Shown: positions 1 to 8,046 of the stretch, in pieces
Numbering within the stretch: the first letter of the stretch is position 1
Layout: every line of letters starts with the position of its first letter
Assembly (NCBI GenBank): GCA_045659265.1
Contig: JAZOWO010000025.1
Span: forward strand, 1 to 11,712
Length of the DNA: 11,712 bases
Direction of reading: 5' to 3'
Source: UMGS1649 sp045659265
Lineage (GTDB): Bacteria; Bacillota; Clostridia; TANB77; CAG-465
Position numbers and translations under genes: made by a program
The notes under the pieces: model-generated
What the model saw: the letters and a program-made list of their open reading frames with translations, nothing else
Told to the model about the DNA's origin: nothing
The model's database searches: none

Positions 1-324
1 TGTTGTATTTCCTCTAGATATATATGTCATATCTGTCATTACAACTTCTGTTCCATCTGCTTCTACTTTTTTTACAGCTGTATTTTGTATACCCTCAACA
101 TCTTTTAATGTCTCAGATAAATCTCCCATATTACCTGCTTGAAAAGCTAACGCCATCTCTAATTCTTGCTTAAGCGTTGCCGATTCCATATTATCCTTAG
201 CAGTTGATGCTTTATCTATTATTCCTGTATTTGATATCGTTATCATAACACTTGCTGCTAGTATTATCATAACTATTATTGTTATTACTAATACTATTAA
301 CGATATACCCGTTTTCTTTTTCAT
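1..324 (-). CDS. Prepilin-like protein, N-terminal part (runs off the left edge)
   Basis: The first 108 codons are present and the frame is still open at base 1. The protein starts MKKKTG followed by the hydrophobic stretch ISLIVLVITIIVMIILAA, which is the layout of a class III (type IV prepilin) signal: a short basic leader, a Gly, then a long hydrophobic helix. The region after it (about residues 40-80, rich in Glu, Lys, Ala and Leu) looks helical. The residue at mature position 5 is Val where pilins usually have Glu. The start is set by AAGGAG at 331-336, six bases upstream. The gene lies 18 bases after the DUF2207 ORF and is probably cotranscribed with it. Its N-terminus is nearly identical to that of the protein at 5430-6833, including much of the DNA. 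Surface or pseudopilin assembly is family inference; the C-terminal domain is not visible. Confidence 0.8.
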   Translation of the reverse strand, partial: MKKKTGISLIVLVITIIVMIILAASVMITISNTGIIDKASTAKDNMESATLKQELEMALAFQAGNMGDLSETLKDVEGIQNTAVKKVEADGTEVVMTDMTYISRGNTT

Positions 325-342
325 ATTTTTCTCCTTATTTAA

Positions 343-2184
343 CTATTTATTGTGTTGGGCGCGGATTAAAATCCGCCTCCGCCTCCACCGCCGCCTCCGG
401 CCTCCTCCACCACCGGAGAAACCACCGCCTGAGCCAGTTGATGATGAGTATGTACACGCTCCTGTAGATACGCTATTAAACGAACTGCTGAACGAATGAT
501 AAGTACTGCTGTGATAAATTCCAGAGTAAGTATCTTCTAACTCCGTTATTTCTGGATATATATCTTTCAATTGCTTTAACACTTTATCCGCAATTCCAAG
601 CCCTATTGCATATACAAGATAGTGTTCCCATAAAATAATTGAACCATAATCTTTTTCTTCCATTTTACTAAAGTGTTTTAAGAATCTCTTAAATCCTTTC
701 CACTTAGCTTTATGTTCTAAAGCTTTTTCATTATCTGAAAGTTTTGTAGGTAATTTCATTACCATCCATATAAATACAAAAATATATGGGAATAAAACTA
801 ATCCTACTGGTACTGCTGCATAGAAGTTTTCCATTATGCTTGCTACCAAGAATATTATAAATAGCGGTACAAAACATAAAGATAATATTACTGTTGCTTT
901 TGTTATAACCTTCTTTGTATCTTTTCTTTCTAGTTTACAAGCTTTATATTCTTTTTCTATAAGTTCTTGCCATTTATCAAAAGCCTTGCCCGCCATTTCT
1001 CTTGCTGTTGTAGATGCTGTATTCTTTTTCTTTAATTCTTTTAATCTGATAGAATCACATCCTACAAATATTAATTCTTTTATATAATGTTGTTCTACTT
1101 TATTAAGCTTAGATAAATCTTCATTTATTAATTTTAATTCATAATCTACCGGTTTTGTTTTACCCTCTTGAGTTACAGGATAAATCTTTACATATTTTTT
1201 TCTTACTAAATCCATAAGAGTAGCTAACATGTTTTCATTTGGTTTGTGATATTTATATAATAAATAATTCATTACAGGAACACCATAATCTTCTGGGAGT
1301 TCTCTATAATATCTATATTCTACATTAGATTTTTTAGCTTTGCTGATTGCCCAAATATATGTAGAAATAATTACCACAACAGTTACGCCTGATATTATCC
1401 AACAAACATACGCAAACATTTCTGCACGTGCTCTTCTTGCATTCGCCTCTTTTGCTAGTTCTAACTCATCAGCCATTATTGTTTCATACATAGGCTTATC
1501 TTGGAATTTAGCTGCGTGTACTATATCTGTATCAAAAAGCACTCTTGCATCTACTGCTTCACCACTTCTTAAATATGGTATATGAAATACAAGTGTTTGA
1601 TCTTCTAATATTTCAGAATAGCCATCAAGCGGACCATGACCAAATATTTTTAATTCATTACTTATATCTGGCAAATTTATAGTGATTTTAGCATCTTCTA
1701 CTCCGCCTGCCCATCCTTTACCTATAAAATTCCAATAAAGTTCAGCTACATCGGCATATTCCACAACTACATCTGTTAATGTATATTCTAAAATCGTTTT
1801 TACCCTATACTCATCGGATGGATGGAATATTTTAATTTGCACTCCATCTTCAATTCTATTTAAATTATACATTCCAGAATCTCCATTTTCTAATAGTTCT
1901 TCTGAATGATAATATTCTTTACCATCTACTAGTACTTTATGAACATAAATTTCATTTGCACTGTTTAATTTGTTCCCTGGATTAAAACAAAGTATATCTC
2001 TATATACTCCATTTATACTTTCTTCAATTTCCCATGTTATAGTCTCCGTAACAGTCATAGAACCATCTCTATTTACATCCGCAACTATATCCATTTTTTC
2101 TGGATAAGCGCCTGCAAATACACATACTGGTAATACAAAAATTAACATGACTAAACATATTAATACCCTTACGCTCTTCTTCAT
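343..2184 (-). CDS. DUF2207 domain membrane protein with an apparent frameshift in the Gly-rich tail
   Basis: A 613-codon ORF. Residues 1-24 are a signal peptide (hydrophobic core, cleavage near CVFA-G). Residues 25 to about 225 match the extracellular DUF2207 domain in style, with motifs such as TVTETITWE and NGVYRDI. A membrane segment follows at about 257-280, then a cytoplasmic part beginning YRELPEDYGVP, two more membrane segments at about 427-449 and 453-476, and a conserved-looking WKGFKRFLKHFS...LWEHYLVYAIGLG region. DUF2207 proteins usually end in a Gly-rich tail. Here it reads SGGGFSGGGGG and then turns into RRRRWRRRR plus a short odd tail. Removing one base near 399-400 restores poly-Gly ending in Phe and a TAA at 366-368. 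The start is supported by AGGGGTGA just upstream. Function in the family is unknown; a cell-envelope role is inference. Confidence 0.85.
   Translation of the reverse strand: MKKSVRVLICLVMLIFVLPVCVFAGAYPEKMDIVADVNRDGSMTVTETITWEIEESINGVYRDILCFNPGNKLNSANEIYVHKVLVDGKEYYHSEELLENGDSGMYNLNRIEDGVQIKIFHPSDEYRVKTILEYTLTDVVVEYADVAELYWNFIGKGWAGGVEDAKITINLPDISNELKIFGHGPLDGYSEILEDQTLVFHIPYLRSGEAVDARVLFDTDIVHAAKFQDKPMYETIMADELELAKEANARRARAEMFAYVCWIISGVTVVVIISTYIWAISKAKKSNVEYRYYRELPEDYGVPVMNYLLYKYHKPNENMLATLMDLVRKKYVKIYPVTQEGKTKPVDYELKLINEDLSKLNKVEQHYIKELIFVGCDSIRLKELKKKNTASTTAREMAGKAFDKWQELIEKEYKACKLERKDTKKVITKATVILSLCFVPLFIIFLVASIMENFYAAVPVGLVLFPYIFVFIWMVMKLPTKLSDNEKALEHKAKWKGFKRFLKHFSKMEEKDYGSIILWEHYLVYAIGLGIADKVLKQLKDIYPEITELEDTYSGIYHSSTYHSFSSSFNSVSTGACTYSSSTGSGGGFSGGGGGRRRRWRRRRILIRAQHNK
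366..400 (-). other. Putative frameshift site and alternative 3' end of the DUF2207 gene
   Basis: In the open frame the codons after the Gly run are CGG and AGG arginine codons plus one TGG, which are extremely unusual in this AT-rich window. Dropping one base of the GG at 399-400 (plus strand) gives nine further Gly codons, a final Phe and a stop at 366-368. This is what DUF2207 tails normally look like. It may be a sequencing or assembly error in a repetitive GC-rich tract, a real mutation, or slippage. Confidence 0.7.
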
Positions 2185-2211
2185 ATGTTCACCCCTAATA
2201 TATATACAATA

Positions 2212-2240
2212 ATACTATAATATATCTTGTTTTTTTGCAA
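2212..2240 (-). promoter_or_regulatory. Promoter of the DUF2207-prepilin operon
   Basis: On the minus strand TTGCAA (2235-2240), a 17-base spacer and TAGTAT (2212-2217) lie directly downstream of the mutS terminator and about 30 bases before the DUF2207 start. An overlapping TATAGT (2214-2219) would give a 15-base spacer. It is a moderate match to a sigma-A promoter. Confidence 0.5.
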
Positions 2241-2242
2241 CA

Positions 2243-2271
2243 AAAAAGTGTAGTAAAACACTACACTTTTT
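2243..2271 (-). terminator. Intrinsic terminator of mutS
   Basis: GTGTAGT (2248-2254) pairs with ACTACAC (2260-2266) around a five-base loop, and the flanking A5 and T5 runs extend the stem to 12 pairs. It begins 30 bases after the mutS stop. The minus-strand reading ends in a T run, as expected for a mutS terminator; the symmetric T run means it could also work in the other direction. Confidence 0.85.
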
Positions 2272-2301
2272 GTTAATATTTAATCTAATATATTTTATAC
2301 A

Positions 2302-4884
2302 TTATTCCATTTTTTCTTTAAGCTTATATAACACATCTAGTGCCTCTTTAGCACTTAGTTCATCTAAAGCAAGCTTATCTAGCATTCTACCAACTTCAGC
2401 AAGCTTAAAGTTAAACATATTTATTTGATTATTGCTATCTATAACCTTAGTTGTATTTGCTTTAGCTTTCTTTGTTACCGTATCTTCTTCTAGCTTATTT
2501 AATATTTTCTTTGCTCTATTTACTACAGAGTTTGGAACTCCTGCAAGCTTAGCAACATATATACCATAAGATTCATCCGCATGTCCTTCTACTATCTTTC
2601 TTAAGAAGATAACATCGTCTCCTCTTTCTTTAACTGCTACTGAGTAATTTTTAACTCCTTCAAGAGTTCCTTCTAACTCATTTAGTTCATGGTAGTGAGT
2701 TGCAAATAATGTTTTAGCTCCAACTTTTTCTTTGTCTACAATATGTTCTACTGTAGCCCAAGCAATAGCCATACCATCATATGTAGATGTTCCTCTACCT
2801 ATTTCATCTAATATTACTAATGAATTGCTTGTTGCATTTTCTAATATGTTAGATAATTCTGTCATTTCTACCATAAATGTAGATTCACCACCAGCTAGGT
2901 CATCACTTGCACCAACACGAGTAAATATTCTATCTACTATACTAATGCTTGCTTCTGTTGCTGGAACAAAGCTTCCTATTTGAGCCATATATGTAATTAC
3001 TGCAACTTGTCTCATATATGTAGATTTGCCTGCCATGTTAGGTCCAGTGATAATATGGAATCTAGCATTAGAATCTATATATGTATCATTTGGAATGAAT
3101 TCTGAACCCTTTATTGTTTTTTCTACAACAGGATGTCTTCCCTCTTTAATATTAATTACTCCATCGTGAGTAATATTTGGTCTAACATAGTTCATATCCT
3201 CCGCTACTTTAGCAAAGCTACATAAACTATCTATTACGCCAATTGCCATAGCTGTTTTTTGTATTCTTACTATTTCATGAGCTACTTTTTCTCTAACTTC
3301 AGCAAATAACTTGTATTCTAAATCTACTAGCTTTTCTTCACTTCCAAGAATTTTATTTTCTAGTTCTTTAAGTTCTGGAGTTATGAATCTTTCTTTATCT
3401 GCTAATGTTTGTTTACGTATATATCTATCTTCTGGAATCTGATCATAATTTGAACGAGTTATTTCTATATAGTATCCAAAGACTCTGTTAAATCCTACTT
3501 TAAGTCCTTTTATACCTGTAGCTTCTCTTTCCTTTGCTTCAAGTTCCATAAGCCAATTTTTGCCTTCAGTACTTGCCGATCTATATTCATCTACTTCAGC
3601 ATTGTATCCTTTTTTAATTAGTCCACCTTCTTTAATAGTTATTGGTGGGTCATCTACTATTGCTGCGTCTATAAGCGCACACATATCTTTTAGTTCATCT
3701 ATGCTATCGTAAATTTTAGATAAATACTGATGTTTATCTCCAGTAAGAAGTCTTGCAATGGTAGCTTTAAGACTTGGTAATACTTTGAAAGAATTCTTAA
3801 GTGCAACTAAATCTCTAGCATTAGTATTTGCATTAGACATTTTAGATGCTAAACGTTCAATATCATGAACATTTTTTAGAAGTTCTATAATATCTTCACG
3901 AACAAACACATCATTTTTAAGACTTTCAACTGCATCTAATCTTTCATCTATATTCTTCTTAGAAAGCATTGGGCTTTCTACCCATTTTCTAATTTGTCTT
4001 GCACCAATTGCAGTTGTAGTTTTATCTAATACCCAAAGAATACTTCCTCTTTTTGTTCTTTCACGATTAGATTCTGTTATCTCAAGATTTCTTCTTGTAT
4101 TTACATCTAGCCTCATACTTGCTTCTATATCATAGGCTGTAATTTTATTTAGTTGAGACACCACTTGTTTTTGCGTATCTGCTATGTAATTTAGAAGGAG
4201 TGTTAAACTTTTTCTTTCTGCTAAAGTAAATGTTTCAGCCATCATTGGCATATCATTTACTAAAGTTTCATCTTGATTTATATATCTTGAAATATATATT
4301 TCTTGTTTCTTAACAAGTCTGTTTACTACTTCACTATCGCTTAAGATTAAATCTTCTAAAACTAATTCTTTAGGTCTAATCTTTAATGTTTCATCTATAA
4401 TCTTGTATACACCATCTAGATTATCTGCATGAGTTACAAAACACTCACCAGTAGAAATATCTGCATAAGATAATGCATATTGTTTACCAACCATGTATAT
4501 GTTAGCAATATAGTTGTTTTTATGCTCATCTAACATTGTATTCTCTGTTATTGTTCCAGGTGTTATTACCTTAATTACATCTCTTTTAACTAGTCCTTTA
4601 GCTTCCTTAGGATCTTCTACTTGTTCGCATATTCCAACCTTATATCCCTTGTCTACAAGCTTAACTATATACCCTTCAACCGCATGAAACGGAATACCAC
4701 ACATTGGTGCTCTTTCTTCTAATCCGCACTCTTTTCCAGTAAGAGTAAGTTCTAGTTCACGACTACAAAGCTCTGCTTGGTCAAAGAACATTTCATAGAA
4801 ATCTCCTAGTCTAAATAATATTATTGTTTCTGGATACTTTTCACGTATATCTAAGTATTGTTGCATCATTGGTGAAAGTGCCAT
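2302..4884 (-). CDS. mutS: DNA mismatch repair protein MutS
   Basis: The 860 residues match the usual MutS length (about 850-860). The mismatch-recognition domain carries the Phe-X-Glu motif in GDFYEMF (F29, E31). Connector and lever domains follow, then the clamp (roughly 395-510), then the ABC-type ATPase with Walker A GPNMAGKST (614-622), the loop GASDDLAGGEST (658-669), Walker B VILDEIGRG (690-698) and the THYHEL motif near 729-734. Near the C-terminus QINMF (820-824) looks like a beta-clamp binding peptide. By family knowledge, MutS binds mismatches after replication and recruits MutL in an ATP-dependent way. The start has AAGGGGG at 4891-4897 with a six-base spacer. mutL is often next to mutS in Firmicutes but is not downstream here. 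The gene looks intact and has its own promoter and terminator. Confidence 0.98.
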   Translation of the reverse strand: MALSPMMQQYLDIREKYPETIILFRLGDFYEMFFDQAELCSRELELTLTGKECGLEERAPMCGIPFHAVEGYIVKLVDKGYKVGICEQVEDPKEAKGLVKRDVIKVITPGTITENTMLDEHKNNYIANIYMVGKQYALSYADISTGECFVTHADNLDGVYKIIDETLKIRPKELVLEDLILSDSEVVNRLVKKQEIYISRYINQDETLVNDMPMMAETFTLAERKSLTLLLNYIADTQKQVVSQLNKITAYDIEASMRLDVNTRRNLEITESNRERTKRGSILWVLDKTTTAIGARQIRKWVESPMLSKKNIDERLDAVESLKNDVFVREDIIELLKNVHDIERLASKMSNANTNARDLVALKNSFKVLPSLKATIARLLTGDKHQYLSKIYDSIDELKDMCALIDAAIVDDPPITIKEGGLIKKGYNAEVDEYRSASTEGKNWLMELEAKEREATGIKGLKVGFNRVFGYYIEITRSNYDQIPEDRYIRKQTLADKERFITPELKELENKILGSEEKLVDLEYKLFAEVREKVAHEIVRIQKTAMAIGVIDSLCSFAKVAEDMNYVRPNITHDGVINIKEGRHPVVEKTIKGSEFIPNDTYIDSNARFHIITGPNMAGKSTYMRQVAVITYMAQIGSFVPATEASISIVDRIFTRVGASDDLAGGESTFMVEMTELSNILENATSNSLVILDEIGRGTSTYDGMAIAWATVEHIVDKEKVGAKTLFATHYHELNELEGTLEGVKNYSVAVKERGDDVIFLRKIVEGHADESYGIYVAKLAGVPNSVVNRAKKILNKLEEDTVTKKAKANTTKVIDSNNQINMFNFKLAEVGRMLDKLALDELSAKEALDVLYKLKEKME

Positions 4885-4907
4885 ACTAATCCCCCTTATT
4901 TTCCCGA

Positions 4908-4936
4908 ATTATATCACAAAAAGTCTAAGTTTACAA
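4908..4936 (-). promoter_or_regulatory. mutS promoter
   Basis: On the minus strand TTGTAA (4931-4936), a spacer of exactly 17 bases and a perfect TATAAT (4908-4913) sit just upstream of the mutS ribosome binding site. Confidence 0.8.
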
Positions 4937-4959
4937 CATTTCTATCCACTCTACCCACA

Positions 4960-4988
4960 TTGTTTTTTAAGCCACTGTGTGGTATAAT
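4960..4988 (+). promoter_or_regulatory. Promoter of the 103-residue membrane protein
   Basis: TTGTTT (4960-4965), a 17-base spacer and a perfect TATAAT (4983-4988). It is divergent from the mutS promoter, with the two -35 boxes 23 bases apart, so the two could share a regulator. Confidence 0.8.
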
Positions 4989-5015
4989 ATATTTGTGGTA
5001 AATATTTAGTCTACT

Positions 5016-5027
5016 AACAAATTTGTT
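5016..5027. promoter_or_regulatory. Perfect 12-base palindrome in the 5' leader
   Basis: AACAAATTTGTT lies about 20 bases after the expected transcription start and four bases before the ribosome binding site AAGGAG (5031-5036). Its position suits an operator, but no regulator is known and it is AT-rich, so chance is possible. Confidence 0.35.
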
Positions 5028-5041
5028 GTAAAGGAGAGAAA

Positions 5042-5353
5042 ATGAGCAGGAAGTTTTATACGTTAATCCGGGCTAGCATCATTATATTTGGTTCCTTAGC
5101 GCTTTCTTTAGTGTTTAAAGCACTTCATCCAATCTTAGCAATCCTTATTGTATTTTCGCTTTTGCAGATTGTAGAGGACTGTGTTAAAAATGCTAAAGAA
5201 ATAGCTAATCTGAACAAAGCCTACACTGGTAAACTCAGGGAAGAAATGGTAAGCTACCAGAAGCAAAGAATTGTAATAGACATCTTTACAACCATCGGTT
5301 GGTTTGCTATTGCAGCTGGTGCTTTCTATCTTAGTCTTCGTTATTTAGGCTGA
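5042..5353 (+). CDS. Small membrane protein of unknown function
   Basis: The 103 residues contain three likely membrane segments: about 8-26, 29-46 and 80-100. A charged loop at about 47-76 (Lys/Arg/Glu-rich, predicted helical) separates the second and third. There is no signal peptide cleavage site, Cys pair or catalytic motif that I recognise. The start is supported by AAGGAG at 5031-5036, five bases upstream, and by the promoter at 4960-4988. The gene stands alone: divergent from mutS, convergent with the prepilin-like gene, and followed by a bidirectional terminator. No function is proposed. Confidence 0.8.
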   Translation: MSRKFYTLIRASIIIFGSLALSLVFKALHPILAILIVFSLLQIVEDCVKNAKEIANLNKAYTGKLREEMVSYQKQRIVIDIFTTIGWFAIAAGAFYLSLRYLG

Positions 5354-5384
5354 CCACACCTAAATTACCAAACCAGACACAAAC

Positions 5385-5416
5385 AAATATCCGTAAGTAA
5401 CAACTTACGGATATTT
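5385..5416. terminator. Bidirectional terminator between convergent genes
   Basis: A perfect 14-pair stem (5385-5398 with 5403-5416) closes a four-base AACA loop. T-rich sequence follows on both strands, although the minus side (ATATTTGTTTG) is weak. It separates the plus-strand membrane protein from the minus-strand prepilin-like gene that ends at 5430. Confidence 0.8.
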
Positions 5417-5429
5417 TGCGTTTATATTT

Positions 5430-6833
5430 TTATTTTACTACAATCTTGTTATTATCTGGATATTTTGCTTTTACTGCCGAGCTTACAAAAATAGTCGTTG
5501 CCTTCCCTATAACCTCTTCTGGTATTGTTAAATCATTAAATGCAGATAAATTTATTTCTAACTTCATTATATACATATCTTTTAACGATTTAATTGCATC
5601 ATATATCTTAGTCACATCTGCAGTTGGTGCTACCTCTAATGTTAAACCAAATTCAGCCATAAGCATATCATCATCTAATATTAATTCTGTCTTGCCATCA
5701 TAATATATATCTCCAACCGTTCTAAATACTGCTTCTACTTTTTGTCCACCTACAGTTGAAGGAATAATTCTATCACCTTTTACTAAAGTCCATTTAGATT
5801 TTCTATATACCAACATATTATTGCCTTCTATTTTTACATTATTGTTTTTTCCAATTTCGTATATAGTTACATCTCCTGTTATTGGAACCCCAGCAAATAC
5901 TATAGCCGCAGAAGCATTTGCATCCACAAACAAGAAAGTATCACCCGAAAATGTGACTGCTTTTCCATCAGATGGTAAATCATAGCCAATTTCATAAAAT
6001 GTAGAATTATATTCTAACATGTATTTCTTGCTAATATCTAAATTTACATTCTCTAAAGTATATACTCCCATTTCAGTATATGTCACATTTTCGCTATAAA
6101 TCTTAGGAGTCACTTCATATATTTTATTACCAGATAACTTTATTTGTTTTTTCTCTATTTTCTTCAATGTATACTCACAAGGCGCTCCAATAAATCCCAT
6201 TACATAATTCATATCTCCTTCAATTTCCATTTCAACAATTGCCATTGTTGTATAGTCTACTTCAATTTTTTGTGACATTAACATAGCTTCCATTGTGTTG
6301 TTAAACGTTAACAATTCTCCATCTATTATAGCAGCTACTAAATATGCCACTTGACCATCAGATTCTGTTTTGAATATTCTTGTCTCAATAATTCCAGTAT
6401 ATTCATCACTTTCTACTGTAAATCTATATATACTATTAACATCAAGCGTTGTTACTGCTGGCATAATTAGTTGACCATCTACAGATGTCATACTTCCATC
6501 ATAAACAACATCCCATACTGAATTTTTATCCTTTACTACTATTCCTGTATCTGTTATTGTTATTTGCCACTCTTCTACACTTACGCCTTGTTCTCCTAGT
6601 CTTCTTGTTACTTCTTCAACTAAAGCATCTCCTCTATATTTATCTAAATAACAATCAGACCAAGTTATAGCTGCTAAATCTTGCACTTGCGCTTCATTAG
6701 TTAGGTTTACAGCGTGACTTGCTCTATCTATTACCCCACTACTTGTTAATGTTATAACTACTGCTGCTGCTAATATTATCATTACTATTATTGTTATTAC
6801 TAACACTATTAAAGATATACCTTTCTTTTGCAT
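5430..6833 (-). CDS. Large prepilin-like surface protein
   Basis: The 467 residues begin MQKKG|ISLIVLVITIIVMIILAA, a class III signal layout with likely cleavage after Gly5. Mature position 5 is Val, not the Glu normal in pilins. After the helix (to about residue 50) comes a long, mostly beta-predicted region without a family I can name. The C-terminal 60 residues contain LSAFNDLTIPEEV and TIFVSSAVKAKYP, which faintly resemble the end of BspA-type leucine-rich repeats. The start is set by AAGGGAG at 6841-6847, seven bases upstream. The N-terminal module is almost the same as in the gene at 1-324, on a different passenger domain. It is likely anchored in the membrane by the helix and exposed outside. 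Whether it enters a pilus is unknown. No pilus assembly gene is present in the window. Confidence 0.8.
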   Translation of the reverse strand: MQKKGISLIVLVITIIVMIILAAAVVITLTSSGVIDRASHAVNLTNEAQVQDLAAITWSDCYLDKYRGDALVEEVTRRLGEQGVSVEEWQITITDTGIVVKDKNSVWDVVYDGSMTSVDGQLIMPAVTTLDVNSIYRFTVESDEYTGIIETRIFKTESDGQVAYLVAAIIDGELLTFNNTMEAMLMSQKIEVDYTTMAIVEMEIEGDMNYVMGFIGAPCEYTLKKIEKKQIKLSGNKIYEVTPKIYSENVTYTEMGVYTLENVNLDISKKYMLEYNSTFYEIGYDLPSDGKAVTFSGDTFLFVDANASAAIVFAGVPITGDVTIYEIGKNNNVKIEGNNMLVYRKSKWTLVKGDRIIPSTVGGQKVEAVFRTVGDIYYDGKTELILDDDMLMAEFGLTLEVAPTADVTKIYDAIKSLKDMYIMKLEINLSAFNDLTIPEEVIGKATTIFVSSAVKAKYPDNNKIVVK

Positions 6834-6872
6834 TTTAGTTCTCCCTTCTTTTGTTTTCTTTATACAGAAATT

Positions 6873-6901
6873 ATAATATAATATATTACTTTTTTTAGCA
6901 A
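6873..6901 (-). promoter_or_regulatory. Possible promoter of the large prepilin-like gene
   Basis: On the minus strand TTGCTA (6896-6901), a 17-base spacer and TATTAT (6873-6878). A perfect TATAAT at 6870-6875 overlaps it but would need a 20-base spacer. The 82-base gap after dinD contains no convincing terminator, so readthrough from dinD is also possible. Confidence 0.45.
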
Positions 6902-6915
6902 GTGCTTCTAAAATA

Positions 6916-7749
6916 TTATTCGCTTAAATTCAATATATTTTTCTCCTTTTCTAATTCTTTAATAGACTTATCTGGTGTAGGTAAATCTTCTGGCATTGTT
7001 CCACCAATTTCTTCTATTGCTTTTCTTATTACCCTGCCCACATTATAATGTGTGTCATTAGCTTGTTTTTCACTTTTTTCTTTTTGTCTTTTTAACAAAG
7101 CATCTGTTTGAGTTATTCTAAAAAGATTCGCTCCAAGTTCTTCACTACCCATATTATCTAGAATATCTTCTCTATATCTTAAGCCCTTTCTTTTAGCTAT
7201 ATCATCTGCTGTTTCTCCATTGTATAGTCCTTTATATCCAGAGTTATGGAACTTAGCAAAATCTTTAACCCCAGCATTTTTAGCTGTCTGATTAAGTGAA
7301 TAATTTCCCTTTCTAGTTAAGTCTCTTTGATATAGTCTTTTTTCATCTTCCGTTAAAGCTAAATATTCCTTTTCACTTAACTCTTGCTTTCTAGTTTGTA
7401 CTGCAAAATATGTTTGTGCTAACGCTATTACTTCTTTTCTCGGATCACCATTTTGTGCTATTAGATAGCAGGCATAACGTGTTAGTTTGTAGTCTTTCTT
7501 TTCTTTCAGCGTACCATTGCCTGATACATACGGCTTCCTGACGTCAGGAAATCGTTCTGACGCATTGTTTCCGCTGTTTTCACAGGATTCCTTCGCTTTA
7601 ACTATAACCTTTTCAAAGTTCTCCCACTTGTTATATTCTAATATTTTCATTAATTCTCTTGCATACCAATATTCATTTCCATATTCATCTACATGTTTTA
7701 TACTTTCAAATATACTTTCTCCAATTTTTTCAATTTCATTTTCACTCAT
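6916..7749 (-). CDS. dinD: DNA-damage-inducible protein D (BRO-N domain)
   Basis: The 277 residues compare with 274 in E. coli DinD. The BRO-N domain covers about 26-118 (YWYARELMKILEY; RYACYLIAQNGDPRKEVIALAQ is its core from residue 91). The family's later motifs follow: QTYFAVQTRKQEL, FHNSGYKGLYNG (167-178), RKGL, DNMGSEELGANLFR (198-211), QANDTHYNVGR (229-239) and GTMPEDLPTP (250-259). E. coli DinD is LexA-regulated and inhibits RecA-mediated strand exchange; that this homologue does the same is inference. The start is supported by AGGAGG at 7758-7763, eight bases upstream. I saw no GAAC-N4-GTTC type SOS box upstream. BRO-N genes are also common on phages and mobile elements, but nothing else mobile is visible here. 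Confidence 0.93.
   Translation of the reverse strand: MSENEIEKIGESIFESIKHVDEYGNEYWYARELMKILEYNKWENFEKVIVKAKESCENSGNNASERFPDVRKPYVSGNGTLKEKKDYKLTRYACYLIAQNGDPRKEVIALAQTYFAVQTRKQELSEKEYLALTEDEKRLYQRDLTRKGNYSLNQTAKNAGVKDFAKFHNSGYKGLYNGETADDIAKRKGLRYREDILDNMGSEELGANLFRITQTDALLKRQKEKSEKQANDTHYNVGRVIRKAIEEIGGTMPEDLPTPDKSIKELEKEKNILNLSE
7535..7550. repeat. Perfect 16-base palindrome inside dinD
   Basis: TTCCTGACGTCAGGAA is a perfect inverted repeat with no spacer, in the codons for RFPDVR of DinD (near residues 66-71). It is unusually long and GC-containing for this window. Confidence 0.6.
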
Positions 7750-7907
7750 TTGTTTTTCCTCCTCATATATCTACTTTTATTCTTTATTTACCTCTATATA
7801 TTTATTTTATATAATCCCCCGAAAAACATTTTTACCTTTTCCTTATTCCCTCCTTTCTTAATTCCCCCATACAAATATTCTAATTACCCATTGTGTTATT
7901 GCCAACG

Positions 7908-7945
7908 ATTATAGCGTTAATATTTTGTCTTTTCATTGACAAAAT
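7908..7945 (-). promoter_or_regulatory. Possible dinD promoter with operator-like dyad
   Basis: The minus strand has a perfect TATAAT at 7908-7913, but the expected -35 position (7931-7936) reads ATGAAA, a poor match. An 8-base inverted repeat, ATTTTGTC at 7922-7929 and GACAAAAT at 7938-7945 with an 8-base spacer, spans this -35 region, as an operator would. The start codon is about 150 bases downstream, giving a long leader. The rest of 7750-8046 holds no gene that I can support. Confidence 0.35.
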
Positions 7946-7986
7946 TCGACACACTTAAGACGCCGTTTTATGCTTATTTGCACACA

Positions 7987-8026
7987 AAAAACCAAGCCTA
8001 AAGTAATAATTTTAGACTTGGTTTTT
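7987..8026 (-). terminator. Terminator of the ABC transporter operon
   Basis: CCAAG and CTAAA (7992-8002, with one unpaired base) pair with TTTAG and CTTGG (8011-8021) around an 8-base loop, extended by A5/T5 runs. The minus-strand reading ends GGTTTTTTG. It starts 20 bases after the stop of the last permease gene. Confidence 0.85.
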
Positions 8027-8046
8027 CTTTGTTTACCTGTTTAGAT

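Noticed and set aside
361..376. GCGGATTAAAATCCGC palindrome at the 3' end of the DUF2207 gene as a terminator.
   Set aside because: There is no T run on the minus strand, and the next gene starts 37 bases away and is probably cotranscribed.
7794..7829. An 11-codon ORF (MFFGGLYKINI) on the minus strand in the dinD leader, as a possible leader peptide.
   Set aside because: The ribosome binding site is poorly placed and there is no terminator or alternative structure beside it; such tiny ORFs are expected by chance.
7819..7835. CCGAAAAACATTTTTAC as an SOS (LexA) box for dinD.
   Set aside because: It lacks the GAAC and GTTC half-sites of the Firmicutes consensus and its symmetry comes only from A and T runs.
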